A stretch of DNA of 64,000 nt. Source: CAVXJN01 sp963773585 (lineage in GTDB: Bacteria > Pseudomonadota > Gammaproteobacteria > JASBUN01). The position numbers were made by a program, and so were the translations under genes. Under the pieces are notes generated by a model, which saw nothing but the letters and a program-made list of their open reading frames with translations, was not told where the DNA came from and ran no database searches. The stretch covers positions 558,001-622,000 of the forward strand of contig CAVZBR010000004.1 of NCBI GenBank assembly GCA_963773585.1. Direction: 5' to 3'. Of the stretch, positions 40,756-49,259 are shown one piece after another (position 1 is the first letter of the stretch; every line of letters begins with the position of its first letter).

Positions 40756-41778
40756 ATGAATCACAACAAAGATGTCCCCGCGCCGGCACCCGCCGCAGAC
40801 GCACACCCCTACGAACGACTGCAGCCGGGCTTGATGCTGGATGCCGTCGAAGCCGCGGGTTATCGCCCGGATGGGCGCATGCTGGCATTGAACAGCTACG
40901 AAAACCGTGTTTATCAAGTGGGCACCGAGGCCGGGCCGACACTGGTGGCGAAGTTCTACCGGCCCCAGCGCTGGGGCCGGGAGGCGATCGCCGAAGAACA
41001 CGCCTTCGCCGTGGAGCTGCGCGACCATGAGATCCCGGTGGTCGCGCCCTTGGCGGACGCCAGTGGCAATACCTTGCACGAGCATGCAGGATTTTATTAC
41101 GCCATCTACCCGCGCCAGGGCGGCCATTGGCCCGAGTTGCAATCGCAGCAGGATCTGGGTCGTATGGGCCGCTTTCTTGGCCGCATGCATGCAGTGGGCG
41201 CGGTGCGTTCGTTCAACCATCGACCTTCATTGTCGACTCGGGAATACGGCGCCGATTCCGTGAGCTTCGTACTCGAGCATGGCTTCGTGCCGGCGGAACT
41301 GACGCACGCCTATGGCACCCTGTGCGCCGATCTGCTGCTGGCGGTCGATGCCGCCTTCGACCGCGCTGGTCGTTATCCCGTGATCCGTCTCCACGGCGAT
41401 TGCCATCCCGGCAACGTGCTTTGGACCGATGCGGGTCCGCACTTCGTCGATCTCGACGACGCCTGCGGCGGCCCGGCGGTGCAGGATCTGTGGATGCTGC
41501 TGTCCGGCGGGCGTGAGGATATGACCGTGCAGCTGGGCGCATTGTTGGACGGTTACAGCCAGTTCCACGACTTCGATCCACGGCAGCTGCACTTGATCGA
41601 AGCACTGCGCACCCTGCGCATGCTGCGCTATTCCGCTTGGTTGGCGCGGCGGTGGGACGATCCAGCCTTTCCCCGCAATTTCCCGTGGTTCGCGCAGCCG
41701 CGCTATTGGGAACAACAGATCCTGGCGCTGCGCGAACAGGCGGCGCTGCTCAGCGAGCCGCCCCTCATGTGGCGCTGA
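40756..41778 (+). CDS. srkA: SrkA/YihE-type stress response kinase
   Basis: A 340-residue protein kinase-like phosphotransferase of the APH fold. ALNSYENRVYQVGTEAGPTLVAKFYRP holds the nucleotide loop and lysine, RLHGDCHPGNVLW the catalytic aspartate, and HFVDLDDACGGPAVQDLWML the metal-binding aspartates. SrkA in Escherichia coli counters MazEF-linked death after stress. Length and motifs agree with the family. The ATG at 40756 is used; a longer in-frame extension is not supported. Confidence 0.93.
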   Translation: MNHNKDVPAPAPAADAHPYERLQPGLMLDAVEAAGYRPDGRMLALNSYENRVYQVGTEAGPTLVAKFYRPQRWGREAIAEEHAFAVELRDHEIPVVAPLADASGNTLHEHAGFYYAIYPRQGGHWPELQSQQDLGRMGRFLGRMHAVGAVRSFNHRPSLSTREYGADSVSFVLEHGFVPAELTHAYGTLCADLLLAVDAAFDRAGRYPVIRLHGDCHPGNVLWTDAGPHFVDLDDACGGPAVQDLWMLLSGGREDMTVQLGALLDGYSQFHDFDPRQLHLIEALRTLRMLRYSAWLARRWDDPAFPRNFPWFAQPRYWEQQILALREQAALLSEPPLMWR

Positions 41779-41943
41779 ATGTGTTCAACTATGCCTTTGG
41801 CCTTATCGAACCGGCGGCGGCGACTGTGTTACAAAGTGCCCTGAACATCTGCGCCATTGGCGCCGAACGCTCGGGCACACGCTCCGAGGGCCGGTCACAC
41901 ACAACAAGAATCAATACTTTCGAAGCTGGGCAAGGGGGCCTGC

Positions 41944-42258
41944 ATGCGCTATGCAATCGTGATCAACCTGGACTATGAGACCAATCCGGGAGACGACTGC
42001 CATCGGGTCTGGGACCTGATTCGCGCCAGAATGCAGACCGCCGGCTTTCGCCTCGAGGGACGGCTGTTCACCACCGACCTTTCACCGGACGAGGCCGGAA
42101 CCGCCGCCCGCGCGATCATGAACGCGCTCGACGAAGAGCCCGCCTTGGCGCCCGACGGCGTGTTCAGCTTCCTGAAAGAGTTCTACGGTTACGATCACAC
42201 CCACAGCGTCAATCTGATGCTGCCGCCGAGCGACAATATCGAGCTCGTCGAAGCCTGA
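41944..42258 (+). CDS. Hypothetical protein, 104 residues
   Basis: A single-domain cytosolic protein (MRYAIVINLDYETNPGDDCHRVWDLIRARMQTAGF at the N-terminus) with no family I can name. AAGGGGG precedes the ATG, so the start is firm. It has a mixed alpha/beta look with an acidic tail (LPPSDNIELVEA). The 165 bases before it show no gene. Its neighbours do not suggest a role. Confidence 0.75.
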   Translation: MRYAIVINLDYETNPGDDCHRVWDLIRARMQTAGFRLEGRLFTTDLSPDEAGTAARAIMNALDEEPALAPDGVFSFLKEFYGYDHTHSVNLMLPPSDNIELVEA

Positions 42259-42345
42259 GTCCTTGCACCGGCGCGTCCGCCAGCCCATGCATTGCGCGCT
42301 GCCAGGTCCTACAATGGGCGCACCCGTAACTGGACTGGGCAACCC

Positions 42346-43011
42346 ATGACCATGCAATTCAGCGAAGTAGCCGGCAGCCGCGAACGGCACCTGCGCCGGC
42401 GCTGCGACAATCCACTATTTTCCCCCGCCCGACGCCGCATCACCCAGGCCGAACTCGACGACGCGCGGTTGGAGGACGAGCGTGAGTACCAGGAATTCCA
42501 AGAGCAGTTCCGCCAACTGCTGCACGAGGCCGGAGAAATGGCCGGTAGTGTCGATACCGAACTGGTACTGGGTATCAAGGAACGCATCGAACAACTCTAC
42601 GAGCGGTGCGCCGCATTTGGCGGCGATCACGACCAGGAAAAGCAAGGCCTGTTGCGGCTCAACGAGGTGATCATGGGCGCCGTGCGCCGGGCCGCGGGGG
42701 ATGACCCGATGGCAAGGGAGGAATTGGAAAAGGAGCAGACCGCGCGTCAACTTCATCTGCAGCTGTTGGAGTACTCCATCGTTGCGGATTTGCTGCGCGA
42801 CGATACGCCGATCGCTGCCGAGGATCTGGTGCCGACGCTGTTGAGCGAAGATCCCGAGTCGGTGCGTGTGGTGATGTCGTTGTTCGAGCCCGACCAGCAA
42901 AACCAGCTGCAAACCGAAGCCGAACGTCTAGTGCAGCGTGCGGAGCGGGAAGGCACGCTGGAACCCCGGGCGCGGGCGAGCTATGAAGCCATGGCCTCGC
43001 CATTGCAATAG
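42346..43011 (+). CDS. Conserved hypothetical coiled-coil protein, 221 residues
   Basis: A 221-residue, largely helical, very charged protein (ARLEDEREYQEFQEQFRQLLHEAGEM, ELVLGIKERIEQLYERCAAFGGDHDQE). No signal peptide or membrane segment; no named domain that I recognise. It lies 87 bases after the 104-residue gene on the same strand and before the convergent AEC permease. Start at the ATG at 42346; a further one two codons in is possible. Confidence 0.78.
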   Translation: MTMQFSEVAGSRERHLRRRCDNPLFSPARRRITQAELDDARLEDEREYQEFQEQFRQLLHEAGEMAGSVDTELVLGIKERIEQLYERCAAFGGDHDQEKQGLLRLNEVIMGAVRRAAGDDPMAREELEKEQTARQLHLQLLEYSIVADLLRDDTPIAAEDLVPTLLSEDPESVRVVMSLFEPDQQNQLQTEAERLVQRAEREGTLEPRARASYEAMASPLQ

Positions 43012-43049
43012 GGCTTGGCCTGGCGAGGACGCGCCGAGCGGCCCAAGCC
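43012..43049. terminator. Inverted repeat between convergent genes
   Basis: GGCTTGG (43012-43018) and CCAAGCC (43043-43049) pair around a 24-base GC-rich loop in the gap between the coiled-coil gene and the AEC gene. It may act as a bidirectional terminator, but it has no T-run. Confidence 0.35.
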
Positions 43050-43052
43050 GCG

Positions 43053-43967
43053 TCAGCTCAGCCAGTGGTACCAGAGCGGCAACGTCAAGGCGCTGACCAA
43101 CGTGGTCAGGGTCATGGCCGCGGCATAAACGCCGGTGTTGAGACCGTAGCGGTCGGAGAGTACCACGCCCAATGCCATGCTCGGCATGGCCCCCTCGAGA
43201 ACGACCGCTGCCCGCAAGGTGCCGGTCAACCCGGTGGCCCCGGCCACGGCCCATACCACCAGCGGCATGACCAGAAGCTGCAATACCAACACTGGCAACG
43301 CGGCCGGCAGGTAGCGCTGCTGCCCCGCGCCGGCGCGCAATGCCATGCCTACCACCAGCAGCATCAGTGGTATGACCGCCGCGCCCATGATGTGCAGCAG
43401 GCCGCCGAGCCACAGTGGCGGCAACACGCCGCTGACATTGAGCACGACCGCCGCCAGCGCCGCCCAAAGCGGCGGCACCCGTAACAGGCCGAGCAGTGGA
43501 TGCTGAGTCGATCCACGGGTGCCGAAACGTTCCGCCACCACGATGCCGACCGTCAACAACAATGGCGTGCACGCAAACAGATCGTATTGCACGGCGACGC
43601 TGCGTGCCCAGCCGCCGAACACTTGTTCCAGCAGCGGCAGGCCCATATAGGTCGCGTTGGGGAACGCGGCCGCCAACATCAGCGCGCCGCTGGTGGCGCG
43701 GTCCATGCCGCAACTGCGGCAGATGAGCCACGACGCGAGCAGCATGGCGATTACGCCCGCTCCGGCACTGATGGCGATGCGCGCGGTGTCTGCACCGAGC
43801 GGCGCACGCCAGAGCACATCCAGCACCAGCGCCGGCAGCAGCAGATAATACACCACGCCCGACAGAACATTGCGCACGGTGCCGGTATCGATGCGCAAGG
43901 GATTGCGTATACTCCAGATCAGCCCAAAGCCGATCAGGGCAAACATCTGCAACAATGTGGCGAACAC
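43053..43967 (-). CDS. AEC-family membrane transporter
   Basis: A 304-residue inner-membrane protein with about ten hydrophobic segments, of the auxin efflux carrier (AEC) family of putative organic-acid or auxin-like transporters: FALIGFGLIWSIRNPLRI, AAAFPNATYMGLPLLEQVFG, and EGAMPSMALGVVLSDRYGLN near the C-terminus. The substrate cannot be read from sequence. Followed by slyX and rsmJ further upstream on the same strand. Confidence 0.9.
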   Translation of the reverse strand: MFATLLQMFALIGFGLIWSIRNPLRIDTGTVRNVLSGVVYYLLLPALVLDVLWRAPLGADTARIAISAGAGVIAMLLASWLICRSCGMDRATSGALMLAAAFPNATYMGLPLLEQVFGGWARSVAVQYDLFACTPLLLTVGIVVAERFGTRGSTQHPLLGLLRVPPLWAALAAVVLNVSGVLPPLWLGGLLHIMGAAVIPLMLLVVGMALRAGAGQQRYLPAALPVLVLQLLVMPLVVWAVAGATGLTGTLRAAVVLEGAMPSMALGVVLSDRYGLNTGVYAAAMTLTTLVSALTLPLWYHWLS

Positions 43968-43987
43968 TGGTTTGAAGCCCCCTCAGT

Positions 43988-44191
43988 TCAGTAATGGGGG
44001 GGCGGCGTTTCCTGGTCCTGACTGGCAACTGCGGCAGGCGCGAGATCGCGCAGCATGCCTTTGATCATTTCCAGCTCGGCACGCAAGTCGTCCAGCTGTC
44101 GCTGCTGCGCCAGATCCGCGCTGGTCAGCGATTCCAATGCCGCTTCCTGATGGGTCATGCGGATTTCCAGATCGTCGATGCGCGACTCCAT
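43988..44191 (-). CDS. slyX: SlyX-family protein
   Basis: A 67-residue coiled-coil protein, MESRIDDLEIRMTHQEAALE then the SlyX-like QQRQLDDLRAELEMIKGML, ending PPPHY, which is a family signature. The function of SlyX is unknown. The region is also covered by a longer reading frame starting inside rsmJ, which I reject. Lies 20 bases from the AEC gene. Confidence 0.88.
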   Translation of the reverse strand: MESRIDDLEIRMTHQEAALESLTSADLAQQRQLDDLRAELEMIKGMLRDLAPAAVASQDQETPPPHY

Positions 44192-44253
44192 GTAAAGACT
44201 CCGATCGCTTGGGTGTGCAGGCATTGTAGCCCGATCCGCGGCCGGCCCCGGTC

Positions 44254-45051
44254 TCAGCGCTGCACCGGATACACATCGTAGCGGGTGTTCGGACTGGCGA
44301 CGACAAATCCCGGTGCACGCCCCGCCAACGGTGTTGCCGAACGCGGCCGCTTTACCACCACCCGCTTGCACGCGTGTTGCAGGGCCAACGCCAGGAGCGC
44401 CGGTGCATCGGCATCGGCGCCCACGAGGCCGTGGAACAGCTGCATTTCCTTTTTCACCAGCGCGCTTTTTTCCCGAGCCGGATACATCGGATCGAGGTAG
44501 ATCACGTCCGGCCGCTGCTTTGCATCGGTATTCGCCAGCCACTGTTTCGCGTCGCGCCAATGCAAATGCATGCGGGCGACGGTCGCCGCCACTTCTGAGT
44601 CCTGGGCGGCACGCGCCAGGCCGTTTTCCAACAGCGCAGCCACCAAGGGCACGCGCTCCACAAGATCGATCCGGCAACCCAGCGTCGCGAGCACGAATGC
44701 GTCGCGCCCCAATCCCGCGGTCAGATCGGCGACCGTCGGCGAGGCGCCTTGCTTCAAACCGATGGCCCGCGCCAGCGGCTGCCCGCGACCGCCGCCATAG
44801 CGGCGCCGGTGTGCCGCGCGTCCATGGCTGAAGTCCACCGCAACCGGGCCGGGCGCCTTCGGTCCGGTCCCTTGCAAGGCCAGGCGGTAGCCGGGCGCGG
44901 CGCTGTCGGGCAACACTTGCAACAACAGCCCGTAGCCCGCGCCGCACTCGGTCAGCGGCAGGTCCAGTCGCCGGGCCCACTGGCGGGCAACGTCGGTCAG
45001 TGCCGGCTGAGGCTGCAACAGCGCGACCTTGAGCTGCGGATCGGTTGTCAT
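44254..45051 (-). CDS. rsmJ: RsmJ, 16S rRNA guanine-1516 N2-methyltransferase
   Basis: A 265-residue methyltransferase of the RsmJ/YhiQ family. VADLTAGLGRDAFVLATLGC is the SAM-binding motif, VDFSHGRAAHRRRYGGGRGQPLARAIGLK the family hallmark, and YLDPMYP the catalytic DPxYP. It modifies one base in the 30S subunit. Full length. Divergent from the RRM gene. Confidence 0.94.
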   Translation of the reverse strand: MTTDPQLKVALLQPQPALTDVARQWARRLDLPLTECGAGYGLLLQVLPDSAAPGYRLALQGTGPKAPGPVAVDFSHGRAAHRRRYGGGRGQPLARAIGLKQGASPTVADLTAGLGRDAFVLATLGCRIDLVERVPLVAALLENGLARAAQDSEVAATVARMHLHWRDAKQWLANTDAKQRPDVIYLDPMYPAREKSALVKKEMQLFHGLVGADADAPALLALALQHACKRVVVKRPRSATPLAGRAPGFVVASPNTRYDVYPVQR

Positions 45052-45122
45052 GTGGACAGCTTACACTTCAGGATTTCAGTGTCCGACGGGCCGGCTTCGG
45101 TGTCGCCTCTGCTATGCTCAGT

Positions 45123-45141
45123 TGCACGTGCCGGCCGTGCA
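45123..45141. promoter_or_regulatory. Palindrome in the leader of the RRM gene
   Basis: TGCACG and CGTGCA form a perfect 6-bp repeat with a 7-base loop about 20 bases before the RRM gene start. In RNA it would form a hairpin next to the ribosome site, an attractive target for autoregulation by the RNA-binding product, but this is inference. Confidence 0.4.
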
Positions 45142-45160
45142 CATTCGAGTCGTGACCATT

Positions 45161-45496
45161 ATGGAATTGTTCGTCGGCAATCTCCCGCCCGCCATTACCG
45201 TCCTGGAGTTGCGGCAAGTGCTGGGTCCCGGCGCCGCCGAGGCCCGGTACCAGCTGGTACAGCGCTGTGATGCGCGCGGTTTGGTGCATTGTTTCGCCCG
45301 GGTGCAGGTGCCGTCCGACGTCGAAGCACGGCGCGTGATCGCCGAACTCCAGGAGGCGGGCAGTCTGGCCGGGCGCAAGCTCGCCGTGCGCCGCTATCAG
45401 GAGCGAAACGCGTTTCGCGATCGGCGGGCGCGCTGGCGCACGCAACCCTGGCACGGCGAGGAGCGTCGGCGGGAAGACCGCCGTTCGGGGTCCTGA
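45161..45496 (+). CDS. RNA-recognition-motif protein
   Basis: A 111-residue protein made of one RRM (RNP2 is LFVGNLP; RNP1 is LVHCFARVQV, less canonical) and a basic arginine-rich tail (RNAFRDRRARWRTQPWHGEERR). Bacterial RRM proteins bind single-stranded RNA; their targets are seldom known. The start is the ATG at 45161; a longer frame from 45029 covers rsmJ's start region. Convergent with aroE. Confidence 0.85.
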   Translation: MELFVGNLPPAITVLELRQVLGPGAAEARYQLVQRCDARGLVHCFARVQVPSDVEARRVIAELQEAGSLAGRKLAVRRYQERNAFRDRRARWRTQPWHGEERRREDRRSGS

Positions 45497-45503
45497 GCCG
45501 CGG

Positions 45504-46340
45504 TCAAGCACGCCCGTCCTTGGCCAGCTCGGCGCGCAGAACCTCGATCACGGGCGCGGTCCGGGGCCGCACTCCGCGCCATAGCCAAAACGATTCCGCC
45601 GCTTGTTCCACCAGCATGCCGAGGCCGTCGAGTGCCGCCGCGGCGCCGAGTTCCTGCGCCCAGCGTTGAAAGGGGGTCGGTCCGGCGGCGTACATCATGT
45701 CGTAACAGGCGCCCCCCGGGGCCAGCGCCTGCGGCGGCAACGGCGGCATGTCACCTTGCAGGCTCGCTGCGGTGGCATTCACGATCAGATCGAATGGCTC
45801 CAGCTGCGCAACTTCGAAGCCTCCGCCTTCAACCGCACCGAGATCACTGAATTGTTCGGCCAGATCGATTGCTTTCGCGGCCGTGCGATTGGCGATCCGC
45901 AGTGTCCGCGGCCGTCGACTGAGCAGCGGCTCGAGTACGCCCCGGGCTGCGCCGCCGGCCCCCAACAGCAACACCCGCGCGTCAGCGACCGACAGGCCAT
46001 GATTGTCCTGTAGATCCCGCAACAGCCCGATACCGTCGGTATTGTCCCCGAACAGCGTACCGTCCGCTTCCAGGCGCAGGGTGTTGACCGCCTGGGCGCG
46101 TGCGGCACGATCACTGTGGCGGTCGGCGCGGCGCCAGGCGTGCCGTTTCAATGGCACGGTGATGTTCAGGCCTTTGCCGTACTCGGCAAAAAACGCATTC
46201 AGCGCGCGGTCGAAGTCCTCCTCGGCGACGCGAAGGGCGGCGTAGGTCATGGCTTGTCCGGTCTGCTCGGCGAACAGCCCGTGAATGCGCGGTGATTTGC
46301 TGTGGGCGATGGGATTGCCCATTACTGCGTATCGGTCCAT
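45504..46340 (-). CDS. aroE: AroE, shikimate dehydrogenase
   Basis: A 278-residue NADPH-dependent reductase of the shikimate pathway. YAVMGNPIAHSKSPRIHGLF and LNITVPLKRHAW (catalytic lysine) give the shikimate site, LLLGAGGAARGVLEPL the NADP site, and NATAASLQGDMP follows. Length normal. Divergent from ppx across a 223-base region in which I found no gene. Confidence 0.96.
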   Translation of the reverse strand: MDRYAVMGNPIAHSKSPRIHGLFAEQTGQAMTYAALRVAEEDFDRALNAFFAEYGKGLNITVPLKRHAWRRADRHSDRAARAQAVNTLRLEADGTLFGDNTDGIGLLRDLQDNHGLSVADARVLLLGAGGAARGVLEPLLSRRPRTLRIANRTAAKAIDLAEQFSDLGAVEGGGFEVAQLEPFDLIVNATAASLQGDMPPLPPQALAPGGACYDMMYAAGPTPFQRWAQELGAAAALDGLGMLVEQAAESFWLWRGVRPRTAPVIEVLRAELAKDGRA

Positions 46341-46563
46341 GGCGGTGTCTGCGAAACCAGGTAGTGATGAACGCAGGCTGGCGGCGCCCGTCTAAGCTGA
46401 TGCTGGGTGCCCGCGTGCGATTGCGACAGTTGGTTGGACGCTAACGGCCGGTTGCCGCTAACATCGTCCTGCGTATGCGCAAGCCGAAACAGTATAGGGC
46501 CTTGGCCACGGTTGGCGCCATCGGCGCGGCCGATCGACACCACTTATCAGGAAGGCGTCTTCA

Positions 46564-48081
46564 ATGAGCACGGCGAGCCAACAACGGGCTGCGGATTCGG
46601 CCAGCATTCTTGCCGCCGTCGATCTCGGTTCCAACAGCTTTCACATGATCGTGGTGCGCACCGAGCAGGACGCCTTTCAGGTGGTGGACCGCATGCGCGA
46701 GATGGTGCAACTCGGCGCCGGCTTGGACGCCGATAGTCGCCTCGACAAGGCGGCGCGCGAACGGGCCCTGCAGTGTCTGGAACGATTCGGGCAGCGCTTG
46801 CGCAGTCTGCCTCGGTCGCGGGTTCGGGTGGTGGGCACCAATACGCTGCGCAAAGCGCGCGACACCGACGACTTCATGGGCCAGGCCGAAGCCGCCCTGG
46901 GCCACCCGATCGAAGTCATTTCCGGTATCGAAGAGGCGCGCCTGATATACCTGGGTGTTTCGCACAGCGTGCCGGAGCCGGGATCGCGCCGATTGGTGGT
47001 GGATATCGGGGGCGGCAGCACCGAGCTCATCATTGGCGAGCGATTCGAACCGATTGCCCTTGAAAGTCTGTACGTGGGTTGCGTCAGTATGAGCCAGGAA
47101 TATTTCGGCAGCGGCAAAATCGATAAAGGTTCCTGGCGCAAGGCGGAAGTCGCCGCCGCGCTGGAAGTCGAAACGGTGGTCGAAGCCTATCGCGAAATAG
47201 GTTGGGAACAGGCTGTCGGAGCTTCGGGTACGGTGCGCTCCATTGCTAAAGTACTCGAGGCTCAAGGCTGGACCGAGGGCGGTATCACGGCCGGCGGTCT
47301 CAACAAGCTGCGCAAAGCCATGCTCAACGATGGCGACGTGAGCAAGTTGTCGCTGAAGGAGTTGAGTAAGGAACGCGCGCCGGTGTTTCCCGGCGGGGTG
47401 GTGGTATTGCAAAGTGTGTTCGAGGTCCTGGGTATCGAACATATGCACGTGGCGGACGGCGCACTGCGCGAAGGGCTGATCTACGATCAGCTTGGGCGTA
47501 TCGCCCACGCCGACGTGCGCGAACGTAGCGTGACTGCGCTTTGCGCGCGCTACAATGTCGATCAGCAGCACAGCGCGCGCGTCGAACTCACTGCACAAAA
47601 GTTGTTCGAACAAGTGGCCGCAGATTGGGCGCTGCAAGAAGAATATTACCTTCAGATGTTACGCTGGGCTGCGCGGATGCATGAAATCGGACTGGCGATC
47701 GCCCACGCGCAGTTTCACCGCCACGGGGCTTATATTGCCGCCAATGCGGACCTGCTCGGCTTCTCGCGACGCGACCAGGAACTATTGTCGGCGCTGATCA
47801 GCGCCCACCGGCGCAAAATTCCCATGCCGCTATTCCGAGCCCTGCCAGAGTCGATGTCCGATTCCGCGCTGCACCTGGCGATCATCCTGCGCCTAGCGGT
47901 CAAATTGCATCGCGCCCGCAGCCGGCTGCCACTGCCAGAGGTAAGCGTTTCGGTGCGCGATACCGCCATGAAAGTCCAATTCCCGAGCGGCTGGCTGGAG
48001 CAGCATCCCCTGACCGCCGCCGATCTGAGCCGCGAGGGCGACTATTTGCATGGCATCGGATTTCGCGCCAGCTACGGTTGA
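46564..48081 (+). CDS. ppx: Exopolyphosphatase
   Basis: A 505-residue Ppx/GppA phosphatase of the actin-like fold. AAVDLGSNSFHMIVVR is the first nucleotide motif, VDIGGGSTELIIGE the second and GASGTVRSIA a third; the C-terminal half is the HD-like helical region (LQMLRWAARMHEIGLAIAH). It degrades polyphosphate, acting against ppk1 found 6 kb downstream on the opposite strand. Length fits Ppx more than the shorter GppA-only forms. Confidence 0.94.
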   Translation: MSTASQQRAADSASILAAVDLGSNSFHMIVVRTEQDAFQVVDRMREMVQLGAGLDADSRLDKAARERALQCLERFGQRLRSLPRSRVRVVGTNTLRKARDTDDFMGQAEAALGHPIEVISGIEEARLIYLGVSHSVPEPGSRRLVVDIGGGSTELIIGERFEPIALESLYVGCVSMSQEYFGSGKIDKGSWRKAEVAAALEVETVVEAYREIGWEQAVGASGTVRSIAKVLEAQGWTEGGITAGGLNKLRKAMLNDGDVSKLSLKELSKERAPVFPGGVVVLQSVFEVLGIEHMHVADGALREGLIYDQLGRIAHADVRERSVTALCARYNVDQQHSARVELTAQKLFEQVAADWALQEEYYLQMLRWAARMHEIGLAIAHAQFHRHGAYIAANADLLGFSRRDQELLSALISAHRRKIPMPLFRALPESMSDSALHLAIILRLAVKLHRARSRLPLPEVSVSVRDTAMKVQFPSGWLEQHPLTAADLSREGDYLHGIGFRASYG

Positions 48082-48098
48082 GATTTCACCCTTCAGGA

Positions 48099-48129
48099 AT
48101 TCATCAGCCGGCCGATACGCCGGATGAAT
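48099..48129. other. Hairpin after ppx
   Basis: ATTCATC pairs with GATGAAT and CGGC with GCCG around a 6-base loop with one 3-base bulge, between the ppx stop and a small gene. There is no T-run, so it may be a transcript-stabilising or regulatory stem rather than a terminator. Confidence 0.4.
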
Positions 48130-48149
48130 CGTTCCAATTTGGGGGTGCC

Positions 48150-48377
48150 ATGGCTGACATATCCGCGTTGAGCAGCGGCTGGCAGGGCGTACAGCGCGGC
48201 TTGCAGGGGGTGAGGAAATGCGCGTCCGAAATCGCGTCGGCGAGCAGCGCCGAGGACGGTGACCCGACCGCATCGTTGGTCGAGCTGAAAGCGCAACGTA
48301 CCCAGGTCGAAGCGTCGGCGAAAGTCGTGCAGACCGCCGCCGACCTGATCGGCACGCTGTTCGATGAAAAGGTGTGA
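48150..48377 (+). CDS. Small hypothetical protein, 75 residues
   Basis: A short protein, MADISALSSGWQGVQRGLQGVRK, followed by a polar middle part and VEASAKVVQTAADLIGTLFDEKV. The helical, coiled-coil-like C-terminus ending in GTLFDEKV recalls small flagellar-associated proteins, but no certain family can be named. GGGGG lies upstream of the ATG. Convergent with the dehydrogenase. Confidence 0.7.
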   Translation: MADISALSSGWQGVQRGLQGVRKCASEIASASSAEDGDPTASLVELKAQRTQVEASAKVVQTAADLIGTLFDEKV

Positions 48378-48391
48378 GAAAGTCTTCCGCC

Positions 48392-49171
48392 TTACTCGGC
48401 GTAAATCATCTTGCGGCTCATGCCGCCGTCGACCAGGAAGTTTTGCGCCGTGATGAAGCCGGCATCCGCTGACAGCAAGAACGCCGTCAGTCCGGCGACG
48501 TCCCGCGGTTCACCTACCCGCCCGGCTGGATGCTGGGCGTGATCTTCATGACGCAGCTGCGGCTCGCGGCGTTGCGCTTGTTTCTGCCAATCGCTGGTTG
48601 AAATCCAACCCGGACTGATGCAATTGACCCGTATTTCCGGACCCAGGCTGATGGCCAGGGCGTGGGTGAGCGCAACGACGCCGCCTTTCGCGGCGGCATA
48701 GGCTTCGGTATTGGGTTCCGATTGGACCGCGCGGGTGGAAGCGATATTCACCACGGCGCCGCGACTTTCCCGCAGCATTGGCACGGCATGTTTTGCGCAA
48801 AGAAAATAGCCGGTCAGATTCACGCTCAGCTTGTGGTTCCAATCCGCCAGCGATAGTTCTTCTATAGGACCGTTGTCCGGTTCCGCAATACCGGCATTGT
48901 TGATCAGGCCATCCAGTTGTCCGCACGTGCCGTGGGCGAAATGCAACGCGGCAGCCACGGACTCTTCATCGCTGACGTCCGTTTGCACGAAGCGTACGTC
49001 CCCGAGCGTCGCCAATTGATCCGCCGCCTCCGCGCCGGCTTCCGCGTCCCGATCTGCGATTACCACCGTGGCGCAAAGCTGCAACAGATAACGACTAATG
49101 CCCAAGCCGATACCTTGCGCGCCGCCGGTAACCAGCACAGCTTTGTCTTTCAATCCTTCGAAGGGTGTCAT
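48392..49171 (-). CDS. Short-chain dehydrogenase/reductase
   Basis: A 259-residue SDR with the NAD(P)-binding VTGGAQGIGLGISRYLL, the NNAG motif in LINNAGIAEP, and the catalytic triad with S in VVNIASTRAV and the YAAAK motif (EAYAAAKGGV). An acidic residue after the second strand (VVIADRDAEA) favours NAD over NADP. The substrate is unknown. Start MTPFEGLKDKAVLVTGG; a long upstream extension is not supported. Confidence 0.9.
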   Translation of the reverse strand: MTPFEGLKDKAVLVTGGAQGIGLGISRYLLQLCATVVIADRDAEAGAEAADQLATLGDVRFVQTDVSDEESVAAALHFAHGTCGQLDGLINNAGIAEPDNGPIEELSLADWNHKLSVNLTGYFLCAKHAVPMLRESRGAVVNIASTRAVQSEPNTEAYAAAKGGVVALTHALAISLGPEIRVNCISPGWISTSDWQKQAQRREPQLRHEDHAQHPAGRVGEPRDVAGLTAFLLSADAGFITAQNFLVDGGMSRKMIYAE

Positions 49172-49259
49172 TGGCGCTCCCGCTGCGAACGGCGGTCGAT
49201 TCGCCGCGTTCGGATGCGCTACCAGTGTAGAAGGCCGCCGCGCGGTTGCGCACGGGCGA

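Noticed and set aside
43988..44980. A 330-residue frame through rsmJ ending in SlyX
   Set aside because: Only its last 67 codons are real (SlyX, with its own ATG at 44191); the rest is antiphase noise inside rsmJ.
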